DNA of 64,000 nucleotides from Apostichopus japonicus (GCF_037975245.1 NC_092579.1:18163678-18227677); one strand, 5' to 3'; counted from the first letter of the stretch, positions 38,940 through 50,189 are shown. Numbers and translations are program-made. Notes: a model not told the origin generated them from the letters alone.

Positions 38940-39430
38940 CTAGCGGTCCACCGGCGGCCCGCCAGCTGCACCACTGGCGGTCCACCGGCGGGGAAAGCCG
39001 GCGGAACGCCAGAGATTTGGCCAGCTTTAATCCGGCGGTCCGCCGGCGACTACGCCAGAAGACCGCCGGAGAAACGCCAGCGTACCGCCAGTGTTTCACA
39101 AGCAGACCGCCGAAGAAACGCCAGCGTACCGCCGGTGTACCGCCAGAGAAACGCCAGTGTACCGCCGAAGAAACGCCAGCGTTCCGCCGGTGTACCGCCA
39201 GTGTTCCACCAGCAGACCGCCGAAGAAACTCCAGCGTACCGCCGGTGTTCCACCAGTAGACCGCCAAAGAAATGCCAGCGTACCGCTGGTGTACCGTCAG
39301 TGTTCCACCAGCAGACCGCCGAAGAAACGCCAGTTTTCCGCCGGTGTACTACCAGCAGACCGCCGGAGAAACGCAAGCTTACCACCGGAGTACCGCTGAA
39401 TTTCTGTCAGAGAGAGCCATTGGCTATCCA
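38940..39430 (+). repeat. GC-rich minisatellite, left arm
   Basis: Irregular units of about 44-55 bp built from AACGCCAGCGTACCGCCGG, TGTTCCACCAGCAGACCGCC and related pieces. Several frames stay open on both strands, which explains the apparent overlapping proteins. The array decays after 39430 into ACTAGCTAATATCCAG-type sequence. Confidence 0.9.
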
Positions 39431-39805
39431 CTAGCTAATATCCAGTGTTCAAGCGACCTGCTAGCCCAAATCTGGTATTTCGCCAGCAACCCGCTAGGCA
39501 GAGATCTTCACATGAATTGCTAACCAAATATCTGTGTTCCGGTAGAAAACTGTCCGTCAAATATCTGGTTTTGTCCCAGCACATTGTCAAGGGAATGCTA
39601 GCAAGAGAGCCAGCTTGTTTGGGGTGTACTACTAGAACAGAGCTATTGGTCTACCTGCAGATTTTACTGAATTACACATGCGGTTACATATGAAGAAATA
39701 ATGACTAACACAGTGAAATTAGTTGCTATCATTTTATTACGCCTATAAATTACAAAGCGAGAAAATGAGTTCCAGCGTTAAATATTGCAACAGCACTAAA
39801 GAAAT

Positions 39806-39937
39806 TCACTCGTCAACTGTTTGTGGTGAAGTCCGAGATTTTCGCCCTCCCTCACAATCTGATGCATCCTTCAGAAATCTAACCACCGCCGCCTGAATAT
39901 CAGATGAAGTCGATTGTGCAGTTCCTCCGTACAGCTT
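39806..39937 (-). CDS. DUF4806 gene, last exon
   Basis: 44 codons including the TGA, following the acceptor TTGTATTAACAG. The product starts KLYGGTAQSTSSDIQAAVV and ends in a short basic, polar tail. Confidence 0.72.
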   Translation of the reverse strand, partial: KLYGGTAQSTSSDIQAAVVRFLKDASDCEGGRKSRTSPQTVDE

Positions 39938-41484
39938 CTGTTAATACAAAACACATTACACAAAACATTACATAAAAGATTGCATTCTACACAAGCAATA
40001 AAATGAAGCCAATAATGGGTTACCCGATACTCATAGCTAGGACAGTTACTACTGTTCATGTTCCACAACCATGCATCAGTTACTACTGTAACTGCTCGTA
40101 ACACAGTAACATGTGTTACAGGTGGCAAGTTTTTTGTAAATGCAAATTTAAAAAAAAAAAATTTAAATTATAAAATTTAATATACTAATTTTTTTTTTTT
40201 TTTAAATTACTGCAAATTTTCACCTGTCTGACTCTTAGTTCAACGTGTCACAGCTTTTTGATAATTACTGTGCCAACTGTAACACTAGCTATGAGTATCG
40301 GCTGGGGTCTCACATTATGATCACAATTGGTTAAACTACATTATTCACATTTTCACACATTTACCATTTTTTCAGTGATATACGAAATATTTCCTTTGCA
40401 TTTGACAGTCACTTTCTTTCATTTTATACTGAACACATGCATTACTGTTGCAAATCCAGGTCCCATCAATTGGGAAAGAAAGTGACAATGGACGGGTCAA
40501 TAAAATCATATGGTGAATTAACTTTAAAATCAATGCTGAATGCTGCTTTTCAACTGCATCTGAAACAACACATCTTACATCAAAATATATTTGTAGTAAC
40601 TTATTTAAATGACCAGAATTCAATGTATATTAAAGCAAGAATTCTCGTTGATGGGGTTTTGCATTGAAAAGCTGGCCGATCCATGAGTCAAATGCACAAC
40701 CCCCTCCCCACAACTCAAGGTTCTCTTCACTGCTGCTGAAAACAAAAATGACACATATAAACTCACTTTCAATTATGTATTTCATACATGCAGCTTCGCA
40801 AAGGCTGTTTTCCCAGTGGTACATGTCCAGTTCAGTGTGGTAGCAACTGCATTTGCCAATAAATCACCCATGATTCTTTTAACGCACTCCTTCAACGTGT
40901 TGCCACCAAGAATTGATAGTCTTCTCTTCTTGAAACAACAAAAAGAAAGAAAAGTTAATCAGAAACCATTCAATAATTATTATACAAACAGAAATATTCA
41001 AGTAATTCTATTTCATCCAAACTTTGGCATCTTTTGCTAATTTCTTATCAATATTTTAAGAGGAACTAGCAATGCAGTGCTGCAATGTTCCTTTCTGGGT
41101 CCAGTCAAAAACAAGATTGATTTAACAGCCCACTTTTGTAGAATGCACCGCAATGTAAAATCATTTCTGGCCAAACTCTTGTTACCTAAATGCTTTCATG
41201 TCTGTTACTACCTTAGAGTTTTAATTGTCTCCCAGGAAAAGGAAATTAGCCCCTCAGGAAATATTTTATTTTGTACAGACCACTGACACAATAAAACCTG
41301 ACTTGGCTTCAAATTTATAATGATAAACTAACATTACACTCTGGAAAACTGTTTTCTGATTACTTTCCTTACACTTTTAAACTGACTTACCAAATATCTT
41401 TCCAAAGCCTTGTTTGTTTCAATAGAGTCATCCAGGTTATTAAATTCCTCCAAAGATCCCACAGGAATAGTAACGCGCTGGCTT
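39806..41484 (-). CDS. DUF4806-domain protein, C-terminal three exons
   Basis: The three exons are 41484-41391, 40928-40788 and 39937-39806. They join in phase with good splice sites (GTAAGT and GTATGA donors, TTTCAAG and TTAACAG acceptors). The first encodes RVTIPVGSLEEFNNLDDS and ALERYL. The second encodes LSILGGNTLKECVKRIM, ending NWTCTTGKTAFAKLH. The third encodes SSDIQAAVVRFLKDA and ends TVDE with TGA. This order, with GG..LK..V.RIM, the NW..TGK.AF motif and a final helix with an IQAAV..FLK pattern, is the DUF4806 layout. The function of DUF4806 is not established; such proteins form large lineage-specific families in invertebrates, often near transposons. The N-terminal part is uncertain. 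Confidence 0.72.
40788..40928 (-). CDS. DUF4806 gene, central exon
   Basis: 47 codons, phase 0 at both ends. It contains the GGNTLKECVKRIM helix and the NWTCTTGKTAFAKL motif that define the family. Confidence 0.75.
41391..41484 (-). CDS. DUF4806 gene, upstream exon
   Basis: It encodes VTIPVGSLEEFNNLDD and KALERYL, the start of the DUF4806 domain, with a strong donor TTG|GTAAGT. The acceptor is taken at TTAG before AAGCCAG because an in-frame TAA lies just upstream. Confidence 0.65.
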
Positions 41485-41687
41485 CTAACTTAGTTCCTGA
41501 AATCCTGATCTGGAAAAATTGATAAATTGTGATTTAATCTGCTGACTCCATCTTCCTCAAAAAACAACAACAGCAGCATACTTTGGTGTTTCCATACTTC
41601 AAATTAAAGTTAAAAACAGTAAATAAGTTCACAACAACATATTGTGCAGGAGAGGAATGGCTATCTGTGGCTCCTTTATATACTTAG

Positions 41688-41851
41688 AATCCTTTCACTA
41701 ATAACTTCAACTGTGTCATCATGCAGCTCAAAGTTGTTATCATTATTGCATGTTTCTTGTAAAACAGTGTTGACATGCCCATCAACCTCATTTTGTATTT
41801 TCCTTGTTTAGTTCGCCAGGGATTTCACATGAGTCATTTTTTCCCTGTTAA
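41688..41851 (-). pseudogene. Possible further upstream exon of the DUF4806 gene, broken
   Basis: After a poly-pyrimidine acceptor (TTTTTTTGCAG) the minus strand reads MTHVKSLAN, then a TAA stop. It continues in the same frame with NEVDGHVNTVLQET and FELHDDTVEVISERI. The acidic, polar composition looks coding, but the stop means it is either decayed or not an exon. Confidence 0.3.
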
Positions 41852-42528
41852 TCTACTGCAAAAAAAGAACCAAAAACAATAATCTAGAGCTCTTCATTCT
41901 GTATCCATTACTTACAATGGGCATTAACCCTTGGATTATTATTATTTTTTTTTGGGGGGGGGGGGAGAACTATTATATAATGTCAAATTTACATCATCAA
42001 ATACAGACAAATCATGTTATTCGTTACTCTGTCTGCAGAGCTTTTTAAACAGAATAACATACCTTCCTGCTTGCCGAAAGTTGTATCTACTTTCATTGCC
42101 ATTTAATTCATTTGGGAATACAATAGAGGGGCAAATTGAACCTAAACTACCTCCACTAACTATGCTTTCAATGATTTATTGCCAAGGAATTTAAACAGTT
42201 CTCCCCGCAGCACTTTAAACTTTGAACCCTTTAAAGTAACTTTCCATAGAAACGCAGTACAGACATAGCACAGAGGCAGTTCAGCTATTGGGCAAATATA
42301 CTTTACTTTAACTGAGGATCACTTCAATGTAGGCAGTTATTTTCTTGGAAATCATGTGCAGAATGATTCACCAGAAACTGAGCACATGGAATAGACCCAA
42401 TGCAAATATTTCAAATTGACAGTAGCTAAGACAAAAAGCAACAAAAAGAGATAAGGCAACCACAATTTTTTTAGAAGCCTAGAGGCTAGATATGAAATAT
42501 TTTTCATTATCGTGTTGGTTGGTATCAC

Positions 42529-42832
42529 CAAGAGCGTAGGAACCGGGGGGGGGGGGGGATGGGGGCGCCAGCCCCCCAGTGAAAACTGTGGAGGGGCGGA
42601 AGTATCATTCCGCCCTCCCCCCTGGCTTCGCAAGTCAGAAAACCCCTTTTTCATTCCCAAATGAGAAAAAAATCTCACTTGGAGCACCAAATTGCATCTA
42701 AGGCCAGGTGAAAATACAAAATTAAGTTTACAAAATTGAGTGGGTGTTGAAGTGTGCCATATTGCACCCTCCCCCCAGGCCGGCCATCAGTCTCTTAAGC
42801 CCCCCACTCAAAAGTACCTTCCTACGCTACTG
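42529..42832. mobile_element. hAT-like MITE nested in the 6.3-kb element
   Basis: The ends are CAAGAGCGTAGGAACC and CTTCCTACGCTACTG, whose inverted core is AGCGTAGGAA. A perfect 8-bp duplication GGTATCAC flanks it (42521-42528 and 42833-42840). A run of G lies just inside the 5' end and a GGGGGCGCCAGCCCCC hairpin follows. Confidence 0.88.
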
Positions 42833-43617
42833 GGTATCACTATACTCCACATGAGTACTCATAAACTATGATGACGATGACCTATTGTTCTCCAAAATGC
42901 TTAATTGGTCACAAAAACTTTGAAGCCTAAGCACTAAACATGAAATCCAAAAAGATTTAACCACCAACCCATTCCTGATATTTAAAAACAACCATACTTA
43001 GGCCCTATATTATTAATAAGGTTTTAACATTGAGTCTTTACCTTCTTAACTAGCCTAGGCCTAGCTATAAACAAATAAAACAGCACATTATTTCTTAAAA
43101 GTTATGGATGACCATGATTTTTCAATACTGTAACATACCAAATGATTTAAAACTAGGCCTAGGCCCCTAGTACTAGTGTACTACCACTACTAGTAGTAAC
43201 TAGTAGTAGTACTGTACTACTAGTAAAGTAATATATATTTCAGAATATGATATTTAAAATTAGGAGGAAGCCTTCCATAGTCATCTAGTAATATTTACAG
43301 TATTAACCTTCTGCAGATAACAGTTTTCTTCTAATACAGTCAGCAAACAAATGTTTCCGCATTACATTGCATAACCTAGCTATTATACAAACAACGGTCA
43401 TTAGTTTACCTTTATGTGTGATCGTTATTGCTCAGCCTAACACAATTAACACCTACAAATGTAGGCTAGGTGTAATTCATACACCGCGAAAGGCTTCTCA
43501 TTAAGCGATACATTCTAGCCTAACGCTAGATTACGTCTAAGTTTATTTAAAAAATAGTCACTTCAAATACTTGCGAAATCAAATGTACAACTGTCAACCC
43601 TTAGTAAGAAAAAACAG

Positions 43618-43800
43618 GTACATACCTCTTAAGCAAATTTGTATCTGCAGACTGCAAGTACTTTCAAAACAATTGATCAGGATATCCAACATCGAAAGAG
43701 TTGTAACGGATTACGAAAGCGACCGCTTTTCAAACTAGCTGCTATATCTGAGGACACTGAGCAGTGCGGTTTAGCGATTGGATGCCAGTTATACTAGGCT
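43618..43800 (-). promoter_or_regulatory. Possible first exon or promoter of the DUF4806 gene
   Basis: Plus-strand ACATACCT at about 43620 reads AGGTATGT, a good donor, on the minus strand. The sequence above it is less AT-rich than the interior. It could be a non-coding first exon. No start codon or core promoter can be fixed. Confidence 0.25.
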
Positions 43801-44310
43801 CGTTCGATCAGTGAAAAATGTTTTCTGAACTGTTTTCTCTCAACTACGCTAAATTGTTGATTAATAAATACTTCTTGGGATAGTTGAAATTTATTAAAGT
43901 ATTTGAATATCGCTTATAACGTTATTGCTAATATTTATTTCAGAATTTGAATTTGTTGAAAATATTATTTTGTAAGTGTTCCTGTGCTTAAGGGTATTAC
44001 CCGCCCATTTTGCCCAAATGCTTGCCAAGATTTCTTCATGTGGTATCCGTCAGACTCGTTCGATCAGTATTTTTTTCCCCTTCAAATATTATGTAGTGTA
44101 TGATAATATATATAACATTGGATGGTAAGCAAAATTTAACTACTTTGAGTTAGCTCAATCTTTAATTACCCTATAGTTATTGGCGAATATAGGTTTTAGG
44201 AAAATATTATTCTGTTAATTGTGCCAGTTTGGTAAGGTAACTTCCCGCCAATTCTGCACAAAAGCTATCCAATATTTCCTCCGGCGGTACTGCTGTCGGC
44301 ATTCCGCTGG
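43797..44310 (+). repeat. Degenerate tandem duplication of about 257 bp in the right arm
   Basis: CTCGTTCGATCAGT occurs at about 43798 and 44055. The following sequences align over most of their length, sharing AAAATATTATT and CCCGCCA-TT-TGC motifs. Confidence 0.6.
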
Positions 44311-44609
44311 ACTTACAAGCCAGCTGTAATATCTATCGGTCCGTTAGCGGACCACCAGCCGTTGCCTAATAACGTATAAGCCCATGCAGCCGCACCTGAA
44401 CCTGGCCTATAATACTACACAAAATCCAAGTATTCTTAATTTTTCTCTCCACAGGAACAAATATATACAAAAAGCACGGGTAAATTAGTTTAATAGAAAC
44501 TCATCTTTAACTAAACTTTCACATAGAGACTTAAGATTTTGGACAGACCCGATGGCCAATGTGTATGTGAACTTGTGTAAACTGCTGAGTGACTTTCATA
44601 ACATAATAT

Positions 44610-45180
44610 TTGTGGGAAATTTTCTACGGCGTTACGCTGTCGGTCTGCTGTTGGAATTCTGCTAGGTTTTTCCAAGCAACAATGTCTATCGGTCCGTTGG
44701 CGGACCTCCAGCGTGAAACCACCGGCTCGTTTACGACGTTGATACGCTGTTGGTCCGCTGTCGGCAATACGCTGGGTTTTTTCCAAGCAGCAATGTCTAT
44801 CGGTCCGTTGGCGGACCTCCAGCGTGTAACCGCCGGCTTTTTAACGACGTCGATACGCTGTTGGTCCGCTGTCGGCAATACGCTGGGTTTTTCCAAGCAG
44901 CAATGTCTATCGGTCCGTTGGCGGACCTCCAGCGTGTAACCGCCGGCTTTTTAACGACGTCGATACGCTGTTGGTCCGCTGTCGGCAATACGCTGGGTTT
45001 TTCCAAGCAGCAATGTCTATCGGTCCGTTGGCGGACCTCCAGCGTGTAACCGCCGGCTTTTTTACGACGTCGATACGCTGTTGGTCCGCTGTCGGCAATA
45101 CGCTGGGTTTTTCCAAGCAGCAATGTCTATCGGTCCGTTGGCGGACCTCCAGCGTTTTACCGCCAGCGTTTTTACGCCAG
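44610..45180 (+). repeat. 110-bp tandem array, right arm
   Basis: GGTCCGTTGGCGGACC recurs at 44691, 44802, 44912, 45022 and 45132, so the period is 110-111 bp. The central units are nearly identical. Each unit carries this perfect inverted repeat (GGTCCG-TTGG-CGGACC), able to form a hairpin. A diverged relative with GGTCCG-TTAG-CGGACC sits at about 44338. Open frames on both strands are repeat by-products. Confidence 0.95.
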
Positions 45181-45205
45181 CGGACCGCCAGTGTGATGCG
45201 TACTG

Positions 45206-45206
<1 letters not shown>

Positions 45207-45257
<51 letters not shown>
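45207..45257. repeat. (TA)n tract at right edge of the candidate element
   Basis: Pure TA repeat starting directly after the inverted terminus TACTGGGTA. Confidence 0.95.
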
Positions 45258-45260
<3 letters not shown>

Positions 45261-45504
45261 TCCCTTTAATATGAATACAAAAGCAGAAAGAAGTGTATTA
45301 AAGATACTTACCTGACGTTATTTAATTTTATTTTTAAATATAGTTTTCTTTAATAAAATTCACATGTGGAATTAATACTTTACATATAATCCACATGTTT
45401 ATGCATCAAACTGTCAAAAAGAAAAATCACCCAAACAACTTGATCCACGTTCAATCCCAGTCCCCTTACATCGAGACTGTAACCATGTGATTTTGTCGCT
45501 TTTT

Positions 45505-46270
45505 AAAGATAGATAGAAACTTTATTGTCCATTTCAGAAAACAGAAAATGGAAATTATTTCTCGTCGACAGTAAACATAAAACAATAGTGAATACAAACA
45601 CAATCATACAATAAACAAACTATAAGTGAACAGCTACGAGAATAAAACTAAATAGGCAGAACCAGAACAGTAACAGAGGCAGCACAGAGGGCTGCAAGTG
45701 ACAGATCACACACTGTGGCCAAATCGCTTTGCACGCAAGTTAAATAAGTGTATTGCCTCAGGTAAGAAAGAATTGCGGAACCTGGACGTTTTAGTATTGG
45801 GCACCTGTAATCAGGGAGTTGTTATGGAACAACTCCTTGCTGTAATCGTATCCCGGATCTGTTGAAAATGAAATGACTATGAAAAGGGTGTGTGTGATCT
45901 TCTTTTATATTTTTGAGTTTCTTCAATAGACTCTCTTCATATATGGTTGAGAGTGACGGAAGACTTGAACCAATGCAACGTTTAGCTAACTTCCGACCAC
46001 GTTCCAGCTCTGCCCTGTACTTCTTCGGCATACTGCCAAAGAAACATATAATACTGGACGCTATGACACTTTGGATGATTGACTTGTAGAATAATTTCAT
46101 GATGGTATAGTTAACTCTGCATTGCTTTAATTTTCTAAGGAAATAAAGTTGTGGCAGGCTTTACCCTTAACAGCCTTTGTGTGAACATTCCAATTAAGTC
46201 AAGTGAGGTATCCATTGAAAAGGGAATAGATACGGGTCTGGGATGGGGTGGTGGTGGGGGAGGGAGGTGC
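45505..46270 (-). pseudogene. LINE (CR1/L2-like) 3' fragment with reverse-transcriptase C-terminus
   Basis: On the minus strand the protein reads LYFLRKLKQCRVNYTIMKLF, then IIQSVIASSIICFFGS, then KLAKRCIGSSLPSL and a THPFHSHF motif. This is the typical C-terminal segment of CR1/L2-clade retrotransposon ORF2. A stop after GVVP and a frame change precede the terminal block RFRNSFLPEAIHLFN. The 3' end reads GACAATAAAGTTTCTATCTA. It is 5' truncated and inactive. Confidence 0.85.
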
Positions 46271-47639
46271 AGTTTTACTCCATATATCGGTTTATAGTCG
46301 AACAATGTAAGGCATAGTTGCATAGTTGACTTTTCTTGTGCCACTGACAACTTTGATAAAGTTTCATTCCTTATAATGTATTTCATTGCAGTAACTTTGT
46401 TTTCCTAAACACTATTCGTGAGCCAATACCGTGGATGATATCTTTTTACTACTACACAAGACATGGAGATATATGGAGATATGGGTACTACGGTGGACGT
46501 AAGTGATTTATCGCGACGTGAATTCCCTACTGACAAAGAACCTGGTTCCGTCCAGTAAATGCCATACATATATATATATATACATATTCTTCTCACCCAG
46601 ACATGTGCATATAACATATTTCATCGGAAAAATAATTGTTTAATTCTTATTATGAATGTGATGACCTGAGCTAATTGAAGGCCTTTGCAACACAAGAGGT
46701 GATTATGAAAGGTCACGTGCAACAAACACTGCACATTTGTTTTCTCCTGCAACATTGAGATTTTCCAAATTGCAGTGTGGCATGGGTTTACTTCGCATTG
46801 ACAAGAAATAAAGAAAGAAAGAAACACACACACACACACATAAATAAATATATATATATAAATTTTTATTTCTTAATTTTCATTTATACAGGATACAAGC
46901 TTTGATGAATGCGTAGCAAGGAATCTTTCGTACTGTGTCCCAAAATTATTTCAATATCTCAAGTATTTTGGCGGAGCCAGTCTCCAGTAGACCTATAACG
47001 GAATGACCTTTACCTCCACTACAAACGATACTTTGGAGATATTTTGGTTCACAGTGCTTTAGGACTTTGACCTCTGTTAACGAACACACACACAACTTTA
47101 GGTACACCGCTATTCAATAACCCATGGAGGAAATATCGTGTGTGTGTGTGTCTGAATATATTCTCTATACCTACTAAGTACTATATCTATTACAATATAT
47201 GCATTTTCTGAAAATATGAAGGAATAAAAGAACGAAGGATTATACTGTAAAGTAAATTTAGATCTTAGTATGCTAAGTAAAGAAAACGAGATACAGTTAT
47301 TACCTATACCATACAGACAAGAGGTAATCTGTTTTTAATTGACTGGGAAAACCATGGAGGTGTTCATGATTTTAACACACACAAATTATTTCGGTTATCG
47401 TGCAATCTTTAACATAACGAAAGTAAACTTCTTTATACATAACAAAATAATCATATACTTTGATAAACTAACTTTGCCCAAATTTATAAGATTGCAATAC
47501 AAAATGTGGTGAAAATCATGAAAACCCCTGGACTAAAAACCCAATCTTCACCCCATTTAGATTTATAAGCGGACAGCATGGCCACTAGGCTATGGACATA
47601 TCCAAAGGTTCGAAACCGGTACAGAGATCGGAATTCAAC
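46271..47639. other. Gene-free stretch
   Basis: AT-rich with short (CA)n and (TA)n tracts. A tRNA box B-like GGTTCGAAACC at 47608 lacks a credible tRNA around it. Confidence 0.4.
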
Positions 47640-49136
47640 TGTGGCATTTGTCATCAGAAATGAACGACAAAGGCAAATAAATATATATATAATTAAAATT
47701 GTAGAGATATTACATCAATAATCCTATATGTAAATGTATATACAAGCCAAACACACACAAATAAAGTATATAAAGAAAATAAGGTAATAATGTAAATAGA
47801 GTAAATAAAGTAATAATGTAAATAGAGTAAAAAAAGTAATAAAAATAGAGTAAATAAAGTTATGATGTAAATAGAGTATGGTATAAGTAAATAAAATATA
47901 AAGTGAATAAAGTAACTAAAGTATATAGAGTAAATAGATTAAATCAAGGTGAATTAAGTAAATTAAGTAAAATAAATAAATGAGGTAAATATAGTAGCTA
48001 AAGGAACTAAAGAAAATAGAGTAAATAAAGTAAATAACGTAAACAAAGTAACTAAAGTAAATAAAGGAAATAGAGTAAATGTTGGCACATTTGTCACTCG
48101 TAACGAACAATGCCTATTCTGTTTTATACAAACCACACGCACACATATATATATATATATATAATATATAATATTTAATTAAAATTGAAGAGATATTACA
48201 TCAATAATCCTATATACAATTGTATACAAGCCATACACACACAAATATAGTATATTAAGAAAATAAGGTAATAATGTCAATAGAGTAAATAAAGTAATAA
48301 TGTAAATAGAGTAAATAAAGTAATAATGTAAATAGAGTAAATAAAGTATGATATAAGTAAATTAAATATAAAGTGAATAAAGTAAATAAAGTATATAGAA
48401 TTAATAGAGTAAATAGATTAAATCAAGTAAATAGAGTAAATCAAGTAAATAGAGTAAATCAAGTAAATTAAGTTAATTAAGTAAATTAAGTAAAAAAAAA
48501 ATAAATGAGGTAAATATAGTAACTAAAGAAAATAGAGTAAATAAAGTAAATAACGCAAATAACGTAAACAAAGTAACTAAAGTAAATAAAGGAATAAAGT
48601 AAATGTAGGCACAATTGTCACTAGTAACGAACAATGTATATTCTGTTTTATACAAACCACACGCACACACACATATATTAAAAAAAATAAAGTAAATAAA
48701 GTAATTAAAGTAAATACAAAGTAAAATATAAAGTAAAAACAAAGTAAAAAAACAAATAAAGTAAATAAAGTGAAAAATATAAAGTATATAATGTAAATAT
48801 AGTAAATAAGGTAATTAAAGTAAGTAAAGTAAATAAAGTAAATAATGTCAATAGAGTAAAAAAGTAATAATGTAAATAGAGTAAATAAAGTTATAATGTA
48901 AATAGTGTAAATAAAGTAATGATGTTAATAGAGTAAATAGAGTATGGTATAAGTAAATAAAATATATAGCAAATAAAGTAAATAAAGTAAACGTAGTCAC
49001 ATTTGTCACCATATCGATCAATGTGAGTTCTGTTTTGGTGACAAATATTGCCTTACTTAGAGATCTGTATTGAGAAGCCGGATCTCGAAAGAGAAACTTC
49101 GAAAAGACTCTTTTATATGAAATTGAAAGACAAAGG

Positions 49137-49195
<59 letters not shown>

Positions 49196-49740
49196 GTATA
49201 GATAGTACATAAATCATTCTATATACAATTGAATATACAAGCAACACACATACACGCATACACACACACACATATAGATAGAATTCTTTGTAAATACAAA
49301 CCACACACACACGCACACGCATACATATATACATAAAAATAAATAAATAAAATAAAGTAAAGTAAAGTAAACTAATTATAATAAATAGAGTAAACAAATA
49401 TAAATAAAGTAAAAAAATATAAATAAAGTAAAAAAATATAAATAAAGTATACAGTGAATAAATTATATAAAGTATATAATGTTAATATAGTAAATAAAGT
49501 AATTAAAGAAATGAAAGTAAATAAAGTAATTAATGTAAATAGAGTAAATAAAATAATAATGTAAATAGAGTAAAAAAAGTAATGATGTAAATTGAGTAAA
49601 CAAAGTAATAATATAAATACAGTAAATAAAGTTAAAATGTAAATAGAGTTAATAGAGTAAATAGAGTATGGTATAACTAAATAAAATATATTGTAAATAA
49701 AGTAAAGAAAGTAAATTAAGTAATTAATGTATTGCCCGAA
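47640..49740 (+). repeat. Composite AT-rich satellite with GTAAATAAA-type units
   Basis: Long runs of degenerate AGTAAATAAAGTAAATAGAG-like units alternate with conserved spacers. The spacer AGATATTACATCAATAATCC is at about 47705 and 48190, with a diverged copy at 49200. The spacer TTCTGTTTTATACAAACCAC follows at 48117 and 48642. The large unit is therefore about 0.5 kb or more and repeats two to three times. The minus-strand frames rich in Tyr, Leu and Phe are not genes. Confidence 0.85.
49139..49190. repeat. (TA)n microsatellite inside the composite satellite
   Basis: A pure TA tract of about 50 bases. Confidence 0.95.
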
Positions 49741-50082
49741 AGCACTGACCAAATCCCACCATCAAACAGTTCTCTCGTAATAGAGATCATGTTGTACAGT
49801 ACCAATATGGCTGAGTGAGTGTCGGACTAATTGATGCTCGATGGAAAGTCAACTTGACAAGAACATTCTGGATACACGATTTATAGTACTGTACAAGATT
49901 GGGCCCAGTGAGACCACACTAAAAGTTGATTTGAGATAAAAATAAAATAAAAAAAGTACCTGGCGACAGGGTTTTTCAGAAGTCAGTGATGAGCATCAAG
50001 TTTTTCTTCATGGAGCCAAGTATGGCTGTACAAGAAACCAATGGCAAGAAACCAAAAACAAGCCAGTAATTTCTAATTAATC

Positions 50083-50189
50083 TTACATGCTCTGCATCTT
50101 ACATGCTCTCCTCTCATCATTTAGTTTTTCTATCATCTTCATCCGGATGATTACCTTTTTAGTGGCAGGATACTTTTGCATTACCAGCT
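50083..50189 (-). CDS. BEN gene, last exon
   Basis: After TTTTTCAG it encodes LVMQKYPATKKVIIRMKMIE and KLNDERRACKMQSM, then TAA. This is the terminal helix of a BEN domain, and the split Lys codon is completed correctly from the previous exon. Confidence 0.72.

Larger units (their letters stand above)
38929..45210. mobile_element. Candidate 6.3-kb TIR element with minisatellite arms and a DUF4806 gene
   Basis: The left end reads TATACCCAGAAAACATCATG then CTAGCGGTCC. The right end, read as reverse complement, is TATACCCAGTACGCATCACA then CTGGCGGTCC. Both ends abut (TA)n tracts on the outside. Inside each end is a GC-rich tandem array, at 38940-39430 and 44610-45180, in strong contrast with AT-rich surroundings. 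The interior carries DUF4806-type exons on the minus strand and a nested MITE. The terminal inverted symmetry and the composition jump are seen directly. That it is one mobile unit, and which superfamily it belongs to, is inference; a target duplication cannot be read because both flanks are TA repeats. Confidence 0.6.

Noticed and set aside
47575-47630. tRNA gene with box B GGTTCGAAACC
   Set aside because: Box A is weak, the box spacing is short, and acceptor and anticodon stems do not pair.
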